Assembly (NCBI GenBank): GCA_027919835.1
Contig: JANVFP010000033.1
Location: forward strand, 62,001 to 126,000
Length of the DNA stretch: 64,000 nt
DNA from: Lentinula raphanica
Lineage: Eukaryota > Basidiomycota > Agaricomycetes > Agaricales > Omphalotaceae
Reading direction: 5' to 3'
Both the position numbers and the translations under genes were made by a program. The number at the start of each line of letters is the position of its first letter. Position 1 is the first letter of the stretch. Of the stretch, positions 11,766 to 23,423 are shown in pieces. The notes under the pieces are model-generated. The model did not search any database. It saw only the letters and a program-made list of their open reading frames with translations, and was not told the DNA's origin.

Positions 11766-14225
11766 TTTGTAAAAAACACTGATAAGTTATCGGGTACCTA
11801 TTGCAAATAGTTGTGATAACCCGGAGGGGGTCCCGGAAATGGCCCCGGGGGGTGGTCATGCCTGTCACCACCTGTCACATATGGCTTATATTTACTGTTT
11901 TGGGTAATTAATAATCATCCAGATATTAAATAAGCAGTACATTTTCAAAAAAACTCGAAAATTCATAAAAATTCATAAAAAACCTAAAATGGCCTGATTA
12001 GGTCAGATCAGGATATGTAAGCAAATGACCTCATATGATCAAAATGATGTAGGGCCAATGTAGGTACTAAAAATAGCCCAAAAAATGACTAAAAATGCAA
12101 AAAATATCTAGGGATGGTATAGAGCCTATTGCAGGCCCAGGCACATCAAAATTACCAAAAAAGGAAAAAAAATTGATCATGATGTCATCTTGTAGCAAAA
12201 AATCTGAAAAAAATCCTAAAAATAGTCAAAAAATTCAGGGGTGCCTTGTTGGCCCTGAAAATGCAAAATAAAAAAAATACGCGACAAGTATAAAAATTTT
12301 CATCACTCCAAATCATTCCAAATCCACTATACAGTCAGTATATATGATCTATATGCTATATTTAGCATCCTAGTACCTTTATTGGGCTAAAAATAGAACT
12401 TTATCTCATCTGATAGCAAAAAATCTGAAAAAATCATAAAAAATACTCAAAAAATTCAGGGGTGCCTCATTGGCCTGGAAAATGCAAAATAAAAAAATTT
12501 ACATGATACAATTGAAAAACAACATCACTCCAAATCATACCAAATCCACTACACAGTCAGTATATATCATGTATATGCTATTTATAGCACCCCTAGTACC
12601 CTCAATCACTTATATCACTCAAGAATCATACCAAACTGAATATTTTGGGGAGTAAATATTTTGTACATGATATTTTTAGAACACCTAGTACCCTTGATAA
12701 CTTAAAACAATTTATATTACTCAATATGTTCAGTACACTTAGCACTTATTACACCTAACACACTAAAACTCATAACAGTACTTATATGTATTATATACTT
12801 AACACAGTTGACAATGAAAATACTTAAAACAATGTTATCAGTCACTATACTTAACACACTTAACAGTTAAAAAGTCGGAACAATTGTTATACTATAACAC
12901 ACTCATAACAACGAGTTTTGGGCGCTTATGGGCGCTTATTTGGTGTTTTTGAGTCGAAATTCATTAATAGCACACTCAATAATTTTTGTGTGGGCTCTAT
13001 ATTGTGTACGGATGTTGTTTATATCATACTACACTTGATACAATTCGGAGAACTCAAGATTACAGCTTGTGGGACTGGCTATATTGTGATCTTTTGAAAT
13101 ATGACTATTGGACTCTGTGATATACATGTACATGTTTCATGTACACTATAGATGTCTACACTTACATGTTCCCTCATGAACCACCATCAGTATCCTTGCA
13201 TTACATGGACATATGCATTGACATTTACATAAAACACTGTTATATTTCAAAAGATCACAATATAGCCAGCCCCACAGGTTGAATTTTCGAGTTCTCTGAA
13301 TTGTATCTAGAAGAATATGATATAGACAACATCCTGACACAATATAGAGCCCACACAAAAATTATTGAGTGTGCTATTAATGAATTTCGACTCAAAAACA
13401 CCAAATAAGCGCCCATAAGCGCCCAAAACTCGTTGTTATGAGTGTGTTATAGTATAACAATTGTTCCGACTTTTTAACTGTTAAGTGTGTTAAGTATAGT
13501 GACTGATAACATTGTTTTAAGTATTTTCATTGTCAACTGTGTTAAGTATATAATACATATAAGTACTGTTATGAGTTTTGGGTAATTAATAATCATCCAG
13601 ATATTAAATAAGCAGTCCAGGCACATCAAAATTACCAAAAAAGGAAAAAAATTGATCATGATGTCATCTTGTAGCAAAAAATCTGAAAAAAATCCTAAAA
13701 ATAGTCAAAAAATTCAGGGGTGCCTTGTTGGCCCTGAAAATGCAAAATAAAAAAAATACGCGACAAGTGTAAAAATTTTCATCACTCCAAATCATTCCAA
13801 ATCCACTATACAGTCAGTATATATGATCTATATGCTATATTTAGCATCCTAGTACCTTTATTGGGCTAAAAATAGAACTTTATCTCATCTGATAGCAAAA
13901 AATCTGAAAAAATACTCAATAATACTCAAAAATTCAGGGGTGCCTCATTGGCCCTGAAAATGCAAAATTAAAAAAAATACGCGACAAGTGTAAAAATTTT
14001 CATCACTCCAAATCATACCAAATCCACTACACAGTAAATCACTTATATCACTCAAGAATCATACCAAACTGAATATTTTGGGGAGTAAATATTTTGTACA
14101 TGATATTTTTAGAACACCTAGTACCCTTGATAACTTAAAACAATTTATATTACTCAATATGTTCAGTACACTTAGCACTTATTACACCTAACACACTAAA
14201 ACTCATAACAGTACTTATATGTATT
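11754..14225. mobile_element. AT-rich element, copy 1, with internal duplication
   Basis: Very AT-rich, non-coding. The left end (ACAGTAAAGCTTTTGTAAAA, then TTATCGGGTACCTATTGC) matches 61371 onward. It contains a large palindrome (12764-13580). After it, 13577-14225 repeats 11894-12770 in direct orientation with internal deletions; the switch occurs at a shared GTTTTGGGTAATTAAT. The right end stops abruptly at the Plavaka remnant. Related sequence fills 44600-46524 and 61371-64000. The insertion cuts the dioxygenase gene to its left. Confidence 0.7.
12764..13580. repeat. Large palindrome, about 340-bp arms
   Basis: 12764-13102 is the near-exact reverse complement of 13242-13580, with a spacer of about 139 bp. 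Both arms hold TTGGGCGCTTATGGGCGCTT or its complement. Part of the same sequence recurs at 45690-46400 and at the right window edge. Confidence 0.85.
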
Positions 14226-14226
14226 A

Positions 14227-16393
14227 GCCTGGATAGGGAGCCTGAGCTGGGAGAGGCTGGACCTGGACCTAGCACTTTGGCCCAACGCAATCCTTTGCTA
14301 GAGAGACAGTTGGGAGCCAAACTCCGAGCTTTTGATGATATAGAGGAAGGAGAGAAGGTGGTAGAAGAGAACCTGGATGCCGGTCTAATCATACGAATGG
14401 ATAACAGCCTTCGAACACGTTGGCTCTTATAATCTCTGGTAGCAAGCAGGCGTACCCAGTTTATCTGACTTTGGGTAACATTCCTAAAGCTCTTCGACGT
14501 AGACCATCCCAACAAGCTTGTATTCTCCTGGCCTACCTTCCTGTAGACAAAATGCCTAAAGATGGTCTCCCTAAAAGGGAGATTAGTTCTAGGTATCAGC
14601 GTCTGTTTCACGAAGCTATGAGACAGGTCTTTGCTCCTTTAAACGAAGCAGGAAGGAAAGGAATTGAGCTCACTAGTGGAGACGGCACTGTTCGACAGGT
14701 TCACCCTATTTTAGCCAGCTACGTTGCAGATTTTCCTGAACAGTGTCTTGTTACCTGTTCAAAATATGGCACCTGTCCAAAGTGTCGTGTAACCTCCTCT
14801 GAGCTGAACAGCTCGACGTCTTTTCCTAAAAGGTCAAAGGAGTGGACGTTACAAGTCATGGAAGAAGCACGCCTCTCTACGAGCACTCCCTCTCAGTACT
14901 TCACTTATTGTATGAAAAGAGAAGTCTCGGGATACATATATTGTCCCTTCTGGGATGATCTGCCTTTCACAGATATTCACTTCAGCATTACGCCAGATGT
15001 TCTTCACCAGCTCTACCAGGGAGTTCTGAAGCATCTCATTTCTTGGTGCCAAGATATCCTAGGAAGCAATGAATTAGATCGCAGGATACGTTCTCTTCCG
15101 CCTTGTTTTGGAGTGCGCCATTTTAAGAACGGTATCTCTGCTCTATCACAAATCTCTGGTACTGAGCGTAAGAACATGGGGAAGATCCTCTTGGGCTGCC
15201 TTGTTGGCTCGGATATGCCAAGAGATGCACTTACTGCTGTTCGCTCTATCCTGGACTTCATCTACTTGGCCCAATACTCTACTCATGATGAAGATACTCT
15301 ATCTTACATGACCGACTCTCTCCATCTCTGGCACACAAAAAAATCTTCTTTCATCTCACTGGAGGTACATGAAGATCTCAATATACCTAAATTTCATGCC
15401 CTCCAACATTACGTTGAGATGATTAGATTCTTTGGGTGCACCGACAATTACAATACAGAGATGTTTGAACGCCTTCACATAGACTTTGCAAAAAAAGGCT
15501 GGAGAGCGTCTAACAAGCGAGAGGAATTTCCACAGATGACGAAATGGCTAGCACGACAAGAGAATGTCCAAACTTTTAACAAGGAGCTATCCTGGATATT
15601 AGAGCAACAACGCCTTCACCAGATAAATCAGACTCCTTCTGTCCTCCCCAATACTACTGTTCCTTCTGAAAGTAGTATCTTGCTACCGAAGGTACCTACT
15701 GCTCCTGGCAAGAACCTTTCTTCTATAGAATTGGGACATAAAGTCCCCTGGTTCACTGCCAACCTCAAGCGTTACCTGGCTATGCTTAAGCCAGGCTCCA
15801 GCAGGGCAGAGGTGGAAAGTGGTCTAGTTAAGCCACTGCCATTCAATGCTCTTGATGTCTATTATTCATTCAAATTCTCCCCGGAATCCTTGGATGATGA
15901 TATTAACATCAAAGACGTAGTCAAAGCTAGTCCACTTAAAGGTGGAAGGTTCGATACTGTGGTAGTACTCACAGGAGATTCTGCAGAAACTACAAGCTTT
16001 TCTGGGACAAGAATAGGGAGAGTCAAGGTACTTTTCCGTTTGCCCTCTCAACTAACCCTCATAGGAACTCATAAAAGTACTGCTCCTTCTTGGTGGCCCT
16101 CTTCTGTTTTGGCTTATGTTGAGTGGTTCAGTCCCCCCTCTCAAACTCCTGTAGAGCAGAAGTCTCACAATATGACAACCGTTCACAAATTGCCCTTAAT
16201 TGATGGTATTATACCATGGTCTATTATTCCTCTTTCTAATATTCGCCAAAGTTGTATGCTTATTCCTCGTTACGATAGAAAAAGTCCTGACAGTAGTTCT
16301 TGGAATTCTTCTAATATTTTGGATAAAGGAAATCATTTTCTAGTCAATAATTGGAGTAGTCTATATACGTATCAGACCTTATATAAAGAATAA
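14227..16393 (+). pseudogene. Plavaka transposase, internally deleted
   Basis: A 657-codon open frame (14420-16393) covers most of a Plavaka transposase, a DDE-type DNA transposase family of basidiomycetes related to CACTA/EnSpm. Recognised blocks are AYPVYLTLGNIPK near its start, SGDGTVRQVHPILASYV, TPDVLHQLYQGVLKHLI and FERLHIDFAKKGWRASNKRE. An upstream frame (14227-14418) encodes a typical N-terminal stretch (LRAFDDIEEGEK, LDAGLII) and ends at TAA. Between the two, the segment normally carrying IISSDKTQLT, with what I take to be the first catalytic Asp, is missing: the frame reads ALIISGSKQAYPVYL. The element is therefore deleted and frameshifted and cannot be autonomous. Its left side abuts AT-rich element sequence and its right side abuts a truncated NACHT gene. 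No TIRs were found. Confidence 0.8.
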
Positions 16394-16555
16394 TTATTAT
16401 TCTTTACTTTTGTACTTTGATACCTGCTTGAGCAGATGGAAACCTACCCAGCCTCCTGAAGCTAACTTAAGCATTTCAGCTCTGTTTAAGTTATACTGGG
16501 TCAATCAAGTCAACCTGAGGGTACTCAAGCTACTTGAGCAACCTGAGTATAAGGC

Positions 16556-17475
16556 TTATACTCCAGTCAACTTGAGGTTACGTTGAGGCCAAGGGCCTTT
16601 TCCTGATGTTGATAATATATCCTGAATTTCATAATCAATGTATGCAGCAATATCTTCATCCACCATGGGGTTGTTGTTCAAAGAGATGGTAAAATATCTG
16701 TAGCCCTGAAATTGTTTGCAACCTGAGATTATAACTCCAACTGAGGTCAATTTGACCACTTCAGCAAGAAAGTCCAAGACCAAAGGAACATTATCTTCAC
16801 ATTCATCAATTGCATCCACTATAATGTAAATTTGTTTTCCTCTTTCAACCAAGCTCTTGGCAAAGTTGATCAAGATATCAACCACTTCAGAATCAGTAAG
16901 CTTGGAGGTTACAAGCCTATGAGCTTGAGCTTCTTCCAAGCTACTCAGTTTAGATTTTATCTTCTTATTATGGGCACCAAACTGCAGAAGAAGAAACAGT
17001 AAGAATCCTCTATAACTTGTTTTGGCTTTAGAATTGTCACGGATATCAAAATAGTGATAAATTGCCAAGCTTGAATTCTCTGCTGTATTGAAATTGCTGA
17101 TGATATTTGTCCTGTAGGATATACATTAGCACTAGTGTATATGCATGAGACAGATTGCAGACTTGCATCAATGAGGTTTTACCTGAACCAGCTAAAATGC
17201 AAGAGTATGATCATTCAGAACTTCACTAAAACTATAGTCTATTACTGCTTACATTTGCCTTCAATCCACAAAATATCTCCCATTTGCTTCCATTTCAAAT
17301 AAGTTGGATTTTCCAAAATCCATTTACCTGTTTCTCTTGCTTTCTCAACTTCTTTCAGAGCTGTAGCATAATTCATGAAACAGTTTGGGGCAATCAGCCA
17401 CTCTTGAGGTTCTTCATGTACTTGACTTGAAAGAGCTAGGTACTGCAATGTTATTACTTCGAAATGACAGCCCAA
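16556..17475 (-). pseudogene. NACHT NTPase fragment (5' part of a STAND/NLR-like gene)
   Basis: Minus-strand exons: about 17420-17253 (EWLIAPNCFMNY, GKWILENP, WIEGK), 17191-17167 (completing Walker A, GKSGSGKT) and 17111 onward (YHYFDIRD, then Walker B IYIIVDAIDECED, then IISGCKQF). The first intron (17252-17192) is GT-AG. The second (17166-17112) begins GCAAGT, a GC-AG intron. Intron positions match the complete paralogue at 23424-26245, which has GT there. The coding region stops in unrelated sequence next to the Plavaka 3' side, so the winged-helix-like and ankyrin parts are absent. It is probably a gene truncated during element insertion or rearrangement. Confidence 0.75.
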
Positions 17476-20400
17476 ATGTTGTACTTAAAGTAGTAAACCA
17501 TGCTATTTCCATGTACTACCGAGAAGGTGCATCCATGAATGATATGACTGTTGGTATATTGAAACATGCCATCACTTGAATGCAAATCAGATTCAATATC
17601 TATATAAATACTAGCCCACCTAATAAATCTTACCTTCTGAATTGCTGATCAGCATAGCTATCATAGTTTTCAATACTGATAACATATGATTGTATATGGA
17701 ATTGTTACCTTGCATAATCTGTCAGGTAACTCATTGTGCAGTGTGATTAAGGAGATTGATTGCAGGGGGTATCTGAACCATGTCAGAGCAAGGGCCTTTT
17801 ATATCTGTTTTTCATGAATATTAGCTGAGTGGAAATCAATAAGACCGTGCGACACAAATTGTTGCACATTGTGGTGCAATGTGTTTTTCTGAATTGGAGA
17901 AGAAGTGGTAAGGTTAGCTTCACTGTCTTTGATTCTTCTCATGTAGTACCGGGATTAGTATGAATCCCAAGATTCTGCAGGCCTCATTTCAAATTTGTTC
18001 AGCCGACATTCTTATCTCTCCAAACTCCGACGACCAGCCCACAGCATAATCCCTTCAATATGAAATGTACGAAATCCTATCTGAAGCTTGAGGTGTTGCT
18101 TGTTGGCATGATTTCCTCCCATCGCTATCAAGACCGATCTTGGAAAGATTCATCATCCAGAGAAGATTGTTTGATTCTCCGCAACTTCTCTGTGCGTCTT
18201 CTGGAATGGAACCTGGTAGAGGGTAGAGGTAGACGACTCTTGTGATGGTGAGGGAGAGGGGAAGGAAGAGAAGGGCCTCTTACACCTCCACCTCTCTAAA
18301 TTTCCTTCCTATTTGCTTCATCAGCGCTCCACTCACATACCTCAGAAAGTTTCCGTGAGTCGCTTATCTGATTGACCACAAAGCCTGCAAATCTTCTTGA
18401 TCAGGATGAATTTGAAGGAGGGCACCCCAGGGTAATCGCTATCGATGATCATCTTCCCCGGAGTGTGTTTTGAATTAACATGACAATGGAAATCAAAGAC
18501 GGGAGGACACCGTTACACGATTATGTCTGGAAACTTGTAGCGCTTATAGACCCCAGCCATTCGACGCGCAGAATGTTCAGCCGTTCGATCGTTCGTAGCG
18601 TGAAAGAAGAGGTGCTGATGTGAAGGAATTGAATGGCTATCTTGCCCATCCACGATACATGGCGCCGCAACTTCCAGTATTTGTGGTCATCAGAAAAGAA
18701 GTCAGTGAGCAGACAACGATGTCTTGTTCATCTATTTCGGGATTTTAGTATGTTGTTCTTGGAGTGTAGTTAGTAAACAAGACCCGAAGCAAATAGGAGG
18801 GAGGGAAAGGACAGAGAATCAAGGTTGAAATTGTGTCGTGGGCGTTACAACTTTACAATTGATGAATGAAGAAAGAAGATTTGGGGAGTGGAGTTGTCGG
18901 AAATTTTGAATGCATGAAGGTACGTCGGATTTTATTGGTAGATTTTTCATTGCAAGAACGCTTCTTTCCCGATGATCTGCATACCGAGTCAGAAGAGCAC
19001 ATATCAGGTATCAATGCAAAGACTGACGCGTCGACTATCGGTGACTTGAACAAGAAACTCTTGGGTCATCGAAGAATCGAGTTCATAGAGTACGAGCGTA
19101 ATCTTTCGTTGGGACAATGATCAAGTGGACTTGCCCACGTTGGTAGGTTGAAGACATGCGCGGAAACAAGATAGACGACGGTGGCGGTAACAAACAACGC
19201 TTGCACTTGATGCTTGTTGTTCTTGTAAGAAAACCGATGACAACAGACAGAACACCCAGAGGAGTCTGTGAGAGGTGCATACAGGATGAGTCGAGAATCG
19301 CGGACTAAGAACGAGACTACGCATGCCGAACGACGACGACGATCGCTTCTACAAGAGCATAGCTGATGCTGCAGAAGATATAGAGTAGTGGTCAGGCAGA
19401 GGTTTGGGACAGCAGGAGCCTTATACACAGACGCCCACGTTCGGTTAGCTGTCGAAAAATAGTGATAACTAAATCTCACCGACTTGAAATATCCCACACC
19501 CTCCAGGTCGAGCAACCTTCTCAACGACGAAATGCATCATAATACGGAGCTCGATCCAATGAAACAGCCACTGGGTATCGTGAATATATATCATCCCAGC
19601 AACCTGGAGCAGAAATAGACAGTCCACTGTACAGTCCATCGTGCTTTTGGAGCTGATCTTGAGATTTGAACCGCCAGAAATCGTTTCCGCGGCTGGAGAG
19701 CATGCAGCGTGACGAAGCGGCTGGCTACTGATGTTGAGGACGACGTCAAAGAGTCAATGGTGCCAAGGCGAACACAGGTTTCACTGGAATTGAATAGATA
19801 GCAATTAGCGAGATAGTGAACTTTGAAGGAGACTTTTTTTTCATGATCTCATCATTGACGAACTTGGTCCTAGGTTTGGACCTTTGGTGTTTGTCTGTCG
19901 CTGGTCTGTCGTTCGAGGAAACAAGAGATCCGACTTGAACCGGGCTGGAATGAGCCTGAATTCGAAAGAAACCGTGTGAAAGTTTCGAACTTGATTGTCA
20001 ACATCAACGACGACGACGACGACGACGATGATCCACAACATTCGAACCACACAGCATCTCATGTCCCTGCTCGACGCCCGAATGGAAGGAGGATGAGGAG
20101 CTTGAGTAGTGCCACATGCCGGCTACTCACCGTAGAAGTAATCGTCCTCTTCCACCTCCTACCCTCCTTCTAACAAAACTACACGACGACTTCTTGGCTC
20201 CATTATACACGCCTTCTAAACCCATTTGTTTTCAAGTAACTAAAACGGCTTGCTCTAACTCCTACCTTGGTTCCTTCATCTCCTCTTCCTCCAATCCGGT
20301 CTTTGAGGTTGTCTTTTATACATTGAGCGGGAGTAGGGGTGTGGGTACCGGATTTTGGCAATCCAATGATTATCCGACCTCTTCAATGTCGTAAACTCAT

Positions 20401-23400
20401 ACACCTGTCCCTGACATTCTCGTCGACGCCATTTGGAAAACCTCCGCTACGCTCGCCCTCGCGACCTATTGGAACTGCTGCTATCGTGCGCTTGAATCGT
20501 CTGGAACGTTGGATGGCTTGGTTGTGTTTAGGGTACGCTCACTGCTTATATCGTTAGACACTCCGAAACTCATGCCTTACGGCCTCCAGAGACCCCTAGC
20601 TTTCATTGAACATTCGAACTTGTGGGCTGCCTCAAGAATGGGAATGTGCCTGAAGACCACAGGAACGCGGGGAGGACCGAGCGAGGTTGATGGGTAGATG
20701 AAGATGAAACGAGGAGAGCAGAAATGGGAGCGAGGAAGGGCTGGATGAGGGAAAGTTCGAGGTCAGGAAAAGCCAGCTCAAACCGAACACCAGACGAAGG
20801 AAAAGAAGTTCAAGCGGATGATCTTGGTTCTCATGTTCAAACGCAAATCGCAAATCAATGCACGGCTTTGTCTGAAGTATGTTCCACACGAATATTCTGA
20901 ACGGCTTTCCTCATGTCATTTATTACTGCTCGTGCTCGACGATGGATATCATTCTACCTGCCTCAAGTATCTTTTCTTTTGTCGAAACACCGCTGTACAT
21001 CTTCATTTATTGGACAATCTATATTCGACCTCATTCCCGGTATGAAATCCGACGTGGTATAACGATGCACGAAAAGTGAATGGCCAATGATGATCCCATT
21101 TCGAGGGAGGATACCATTCATCGCTTCGGCTTGCGTGGATTTGGGAATCTTCGACATAGCTTCAAGCGTCCGCGTGACAATAATTGGACGGCAGACTGGG
21201 GAAGGGGAAAGGCTAGAGGAAACCATTGCCAACGGTCGGTTGATGTCGATGCCTTTTTCGCACCTGGAGTAGATCTGTTTTCCAACCTTGCGTGTGGGCG
21301 CTGGGAAGAGAGGAATGGACACGGATATTCTTCCCCGTCACATCCCGAGAGTGGTGCAAAGAGGGAGGAGGAGGGGTAGAGACAGAAGACGAAGAAGAAT
21401 CGAGACAACGGTCGCTGAAGAAATCCTATAACACGACCCGTCATCCTCTCCATCCCTACTAAACGTTTGAACTCTGGCTATAATCTCTATCGGTCATCAA
21501 TCATCGTCACTCACTCGAACCTCTCTCCCACTCCCTCTTCCATTCTATATTGACACATACACCCATCGCGCCACTTAGACCATTTTTGGGCCGCTTCAAA
21601 CATAGGACATCGCGATTTTCTCCTTAGGTAAACACAAACGCACACCGTACGACAGTCTATCAACAGCATTCGATCACCGCGTTTGTCCTTCGGTCGGTCG
21701 AAAATCTTCTTCATTGGCCATATACGGATGATCTGTACCTCAAATTGATACGTCACGGCCACTACAGTTAACAATGACGACAAGGCAAGGGTTCCACCAC
21801 TTGGGAAGGCAATTCCGAGCACGACAAAAAGATCCCTTCTCCTCTTCCTACTGCCCACCCCGAGGAACTACCCACCCAGGCATCCACACCATCAGTACGA
21901 CGGAACTGCATAACCCCTCTCGACCATCTAGTCGATTGCGAGCACATACTCCTCTGTTGACTTTTCCCTTCCCTTTTCCCTTCGCATCTTCCTTCAGCAT
22001 CGACTTTGGCACCTACACCTTCCTCGACTTTCTCTTCTCGGACCCCATACTCGTCTCCTTCAACATAGTGACATCCATCCCTGTGCTTAACGTCAGCTTC
22101 ATACTTTGCAGTTTCACATCAAAACCCGGTTCAATTACTCTCTTGTCCTTCTTGTTAACGGTTGGACCGCTTTGGAGACCTTGTGCTCTCACACCCATGA
22201 CACTCTTCAGCATGAGTGATTGGGACGGGGTGGGGTGGGCATTGATGTTCAGAGGCTCTGGCCGGCGTTAGAAGACGTCAGGGAGGAAGTCATGGAGGGT
22301 AACAGACGTGTCGAACTTTTCGGTGGAAAGGTAACCAAGGTAGTCCGGATATCGGGGCTACCTTCAGCTCCAAGAGGAGTTCTATTCATCCAGCGGTTAC
22401 GCCACCAAAAGACTGGGCTGTAGAGATAGGTTACGAATAATGGGAAGGAGATGTTCAGTTCTCAAAATCTAGAACAAGGTGACTAAAGGTGGGTTCAACA
22501 GTTCCTTGTCGGCGGAGGTATCCTCTCGCGTGAGTCATGTAGACACGATGTTATGTAGGCATACTCGAGCCAATCATATTGACTCCGTTAAGGAAGACCT
22601 CCAGAATTTGGGTGTGCTGTTGGACTCCTCGTGCTCCTGCATTCAAGTGATTGTTTTTTTACCGCTCTCAAGTCTTCTCACCTTGGCCATTTTCAAAGAC
22701 ACGGGCAGGGAAGCTGTTGAAATGGCCGTGATGAGATCTATCTTGGCTTATTGCTGTCCATACACCTCCCATGGCAATATATGTCCTCGGGCATAGTGGC
22801 CATTTTGTCTGTAGAAAACATTAGAGGTTTTTTCCAGCATGACAAACTAAAGGCCCACAGATCATGAGCTTGCCACACAGTTGATTGATTTGACACAGGA
22901 TCCGGATTTTCAAAGAACCATTCAAGAGTTTCTTCATCATAGTGTGCATAGCGTGGCACTGGCCATCAATATCACCCACTAAAATTCAATAGAACCAGAT
23001 AGCTGGCTCCGGATATGAGCTGGAATCACAAGCCACATTTGAATCAATTCTTCTATTATCAGGTGATTATTAGAAAAACCAGATATAAACTCCCTACTTG
23101 AAGGTGACCCAACTTTTCCCCCCTCCAAACAAGAGTTTTCTGCATTTGTCTCAATGAGTCGCCCAACAGAAACCTCAAGGTGAATATTCTGACTTGCTAC
23201 AAATATGCTATGAATACTTACTCTGTCTTTTGCAGCTATAACAAGCAGCATACAGAAGAGTGAGATTTCTTAACTGGACTGTTCTCTGTGCAATTATTGA
23301 TTGCAAAAGCAATAGTGTACCTAAACATGATCAATTTGAAAACAAAGGAAGAGAAGATGTCCACTCCAGTAAATGAATCAAACAATCACCATCACTAGAT

Positions 23401-23423
23401 AATCATACCATGATTTTTTTCAG
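17476..23423. other. Unassigned region, no confident gene
   Basis: Many short overlapping frames on both strands, none with a recognisable domain. A GAC/GAT microsatellite lies at about 20008-20030. The 18.2-22.4 kb part is GC-richer and pyrimidine-rich, unlike the AT-rich transposons, and may be single-copy host DNA holding an untraced multi-exon gene. Minus-strand frames at 22959-22738 and 23251-22979 look protein-like but are unrecognised. Confidence 0.4.
20008..20030. repeat. GAC/GAT trinucleotide microsatellite
   Basis: Uninterrupted run of GAC units ending in GATGAT. Confidence 0.9.

Noticed and set aside
19066..19524. 152-codon minus-strand frame
   Set aside because: Cysteine- and serine-rich composition with no domain and no consistent exon partners; left as unassigned.
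21774..22271. 165-codon plus-strand frame with hydrophobic stretches
   Set aside because: Pyrimidine-rich DNA yields Phe/Leu/Ser/Pro runs by composition; no start context or homologous motif to support a membrane protein.
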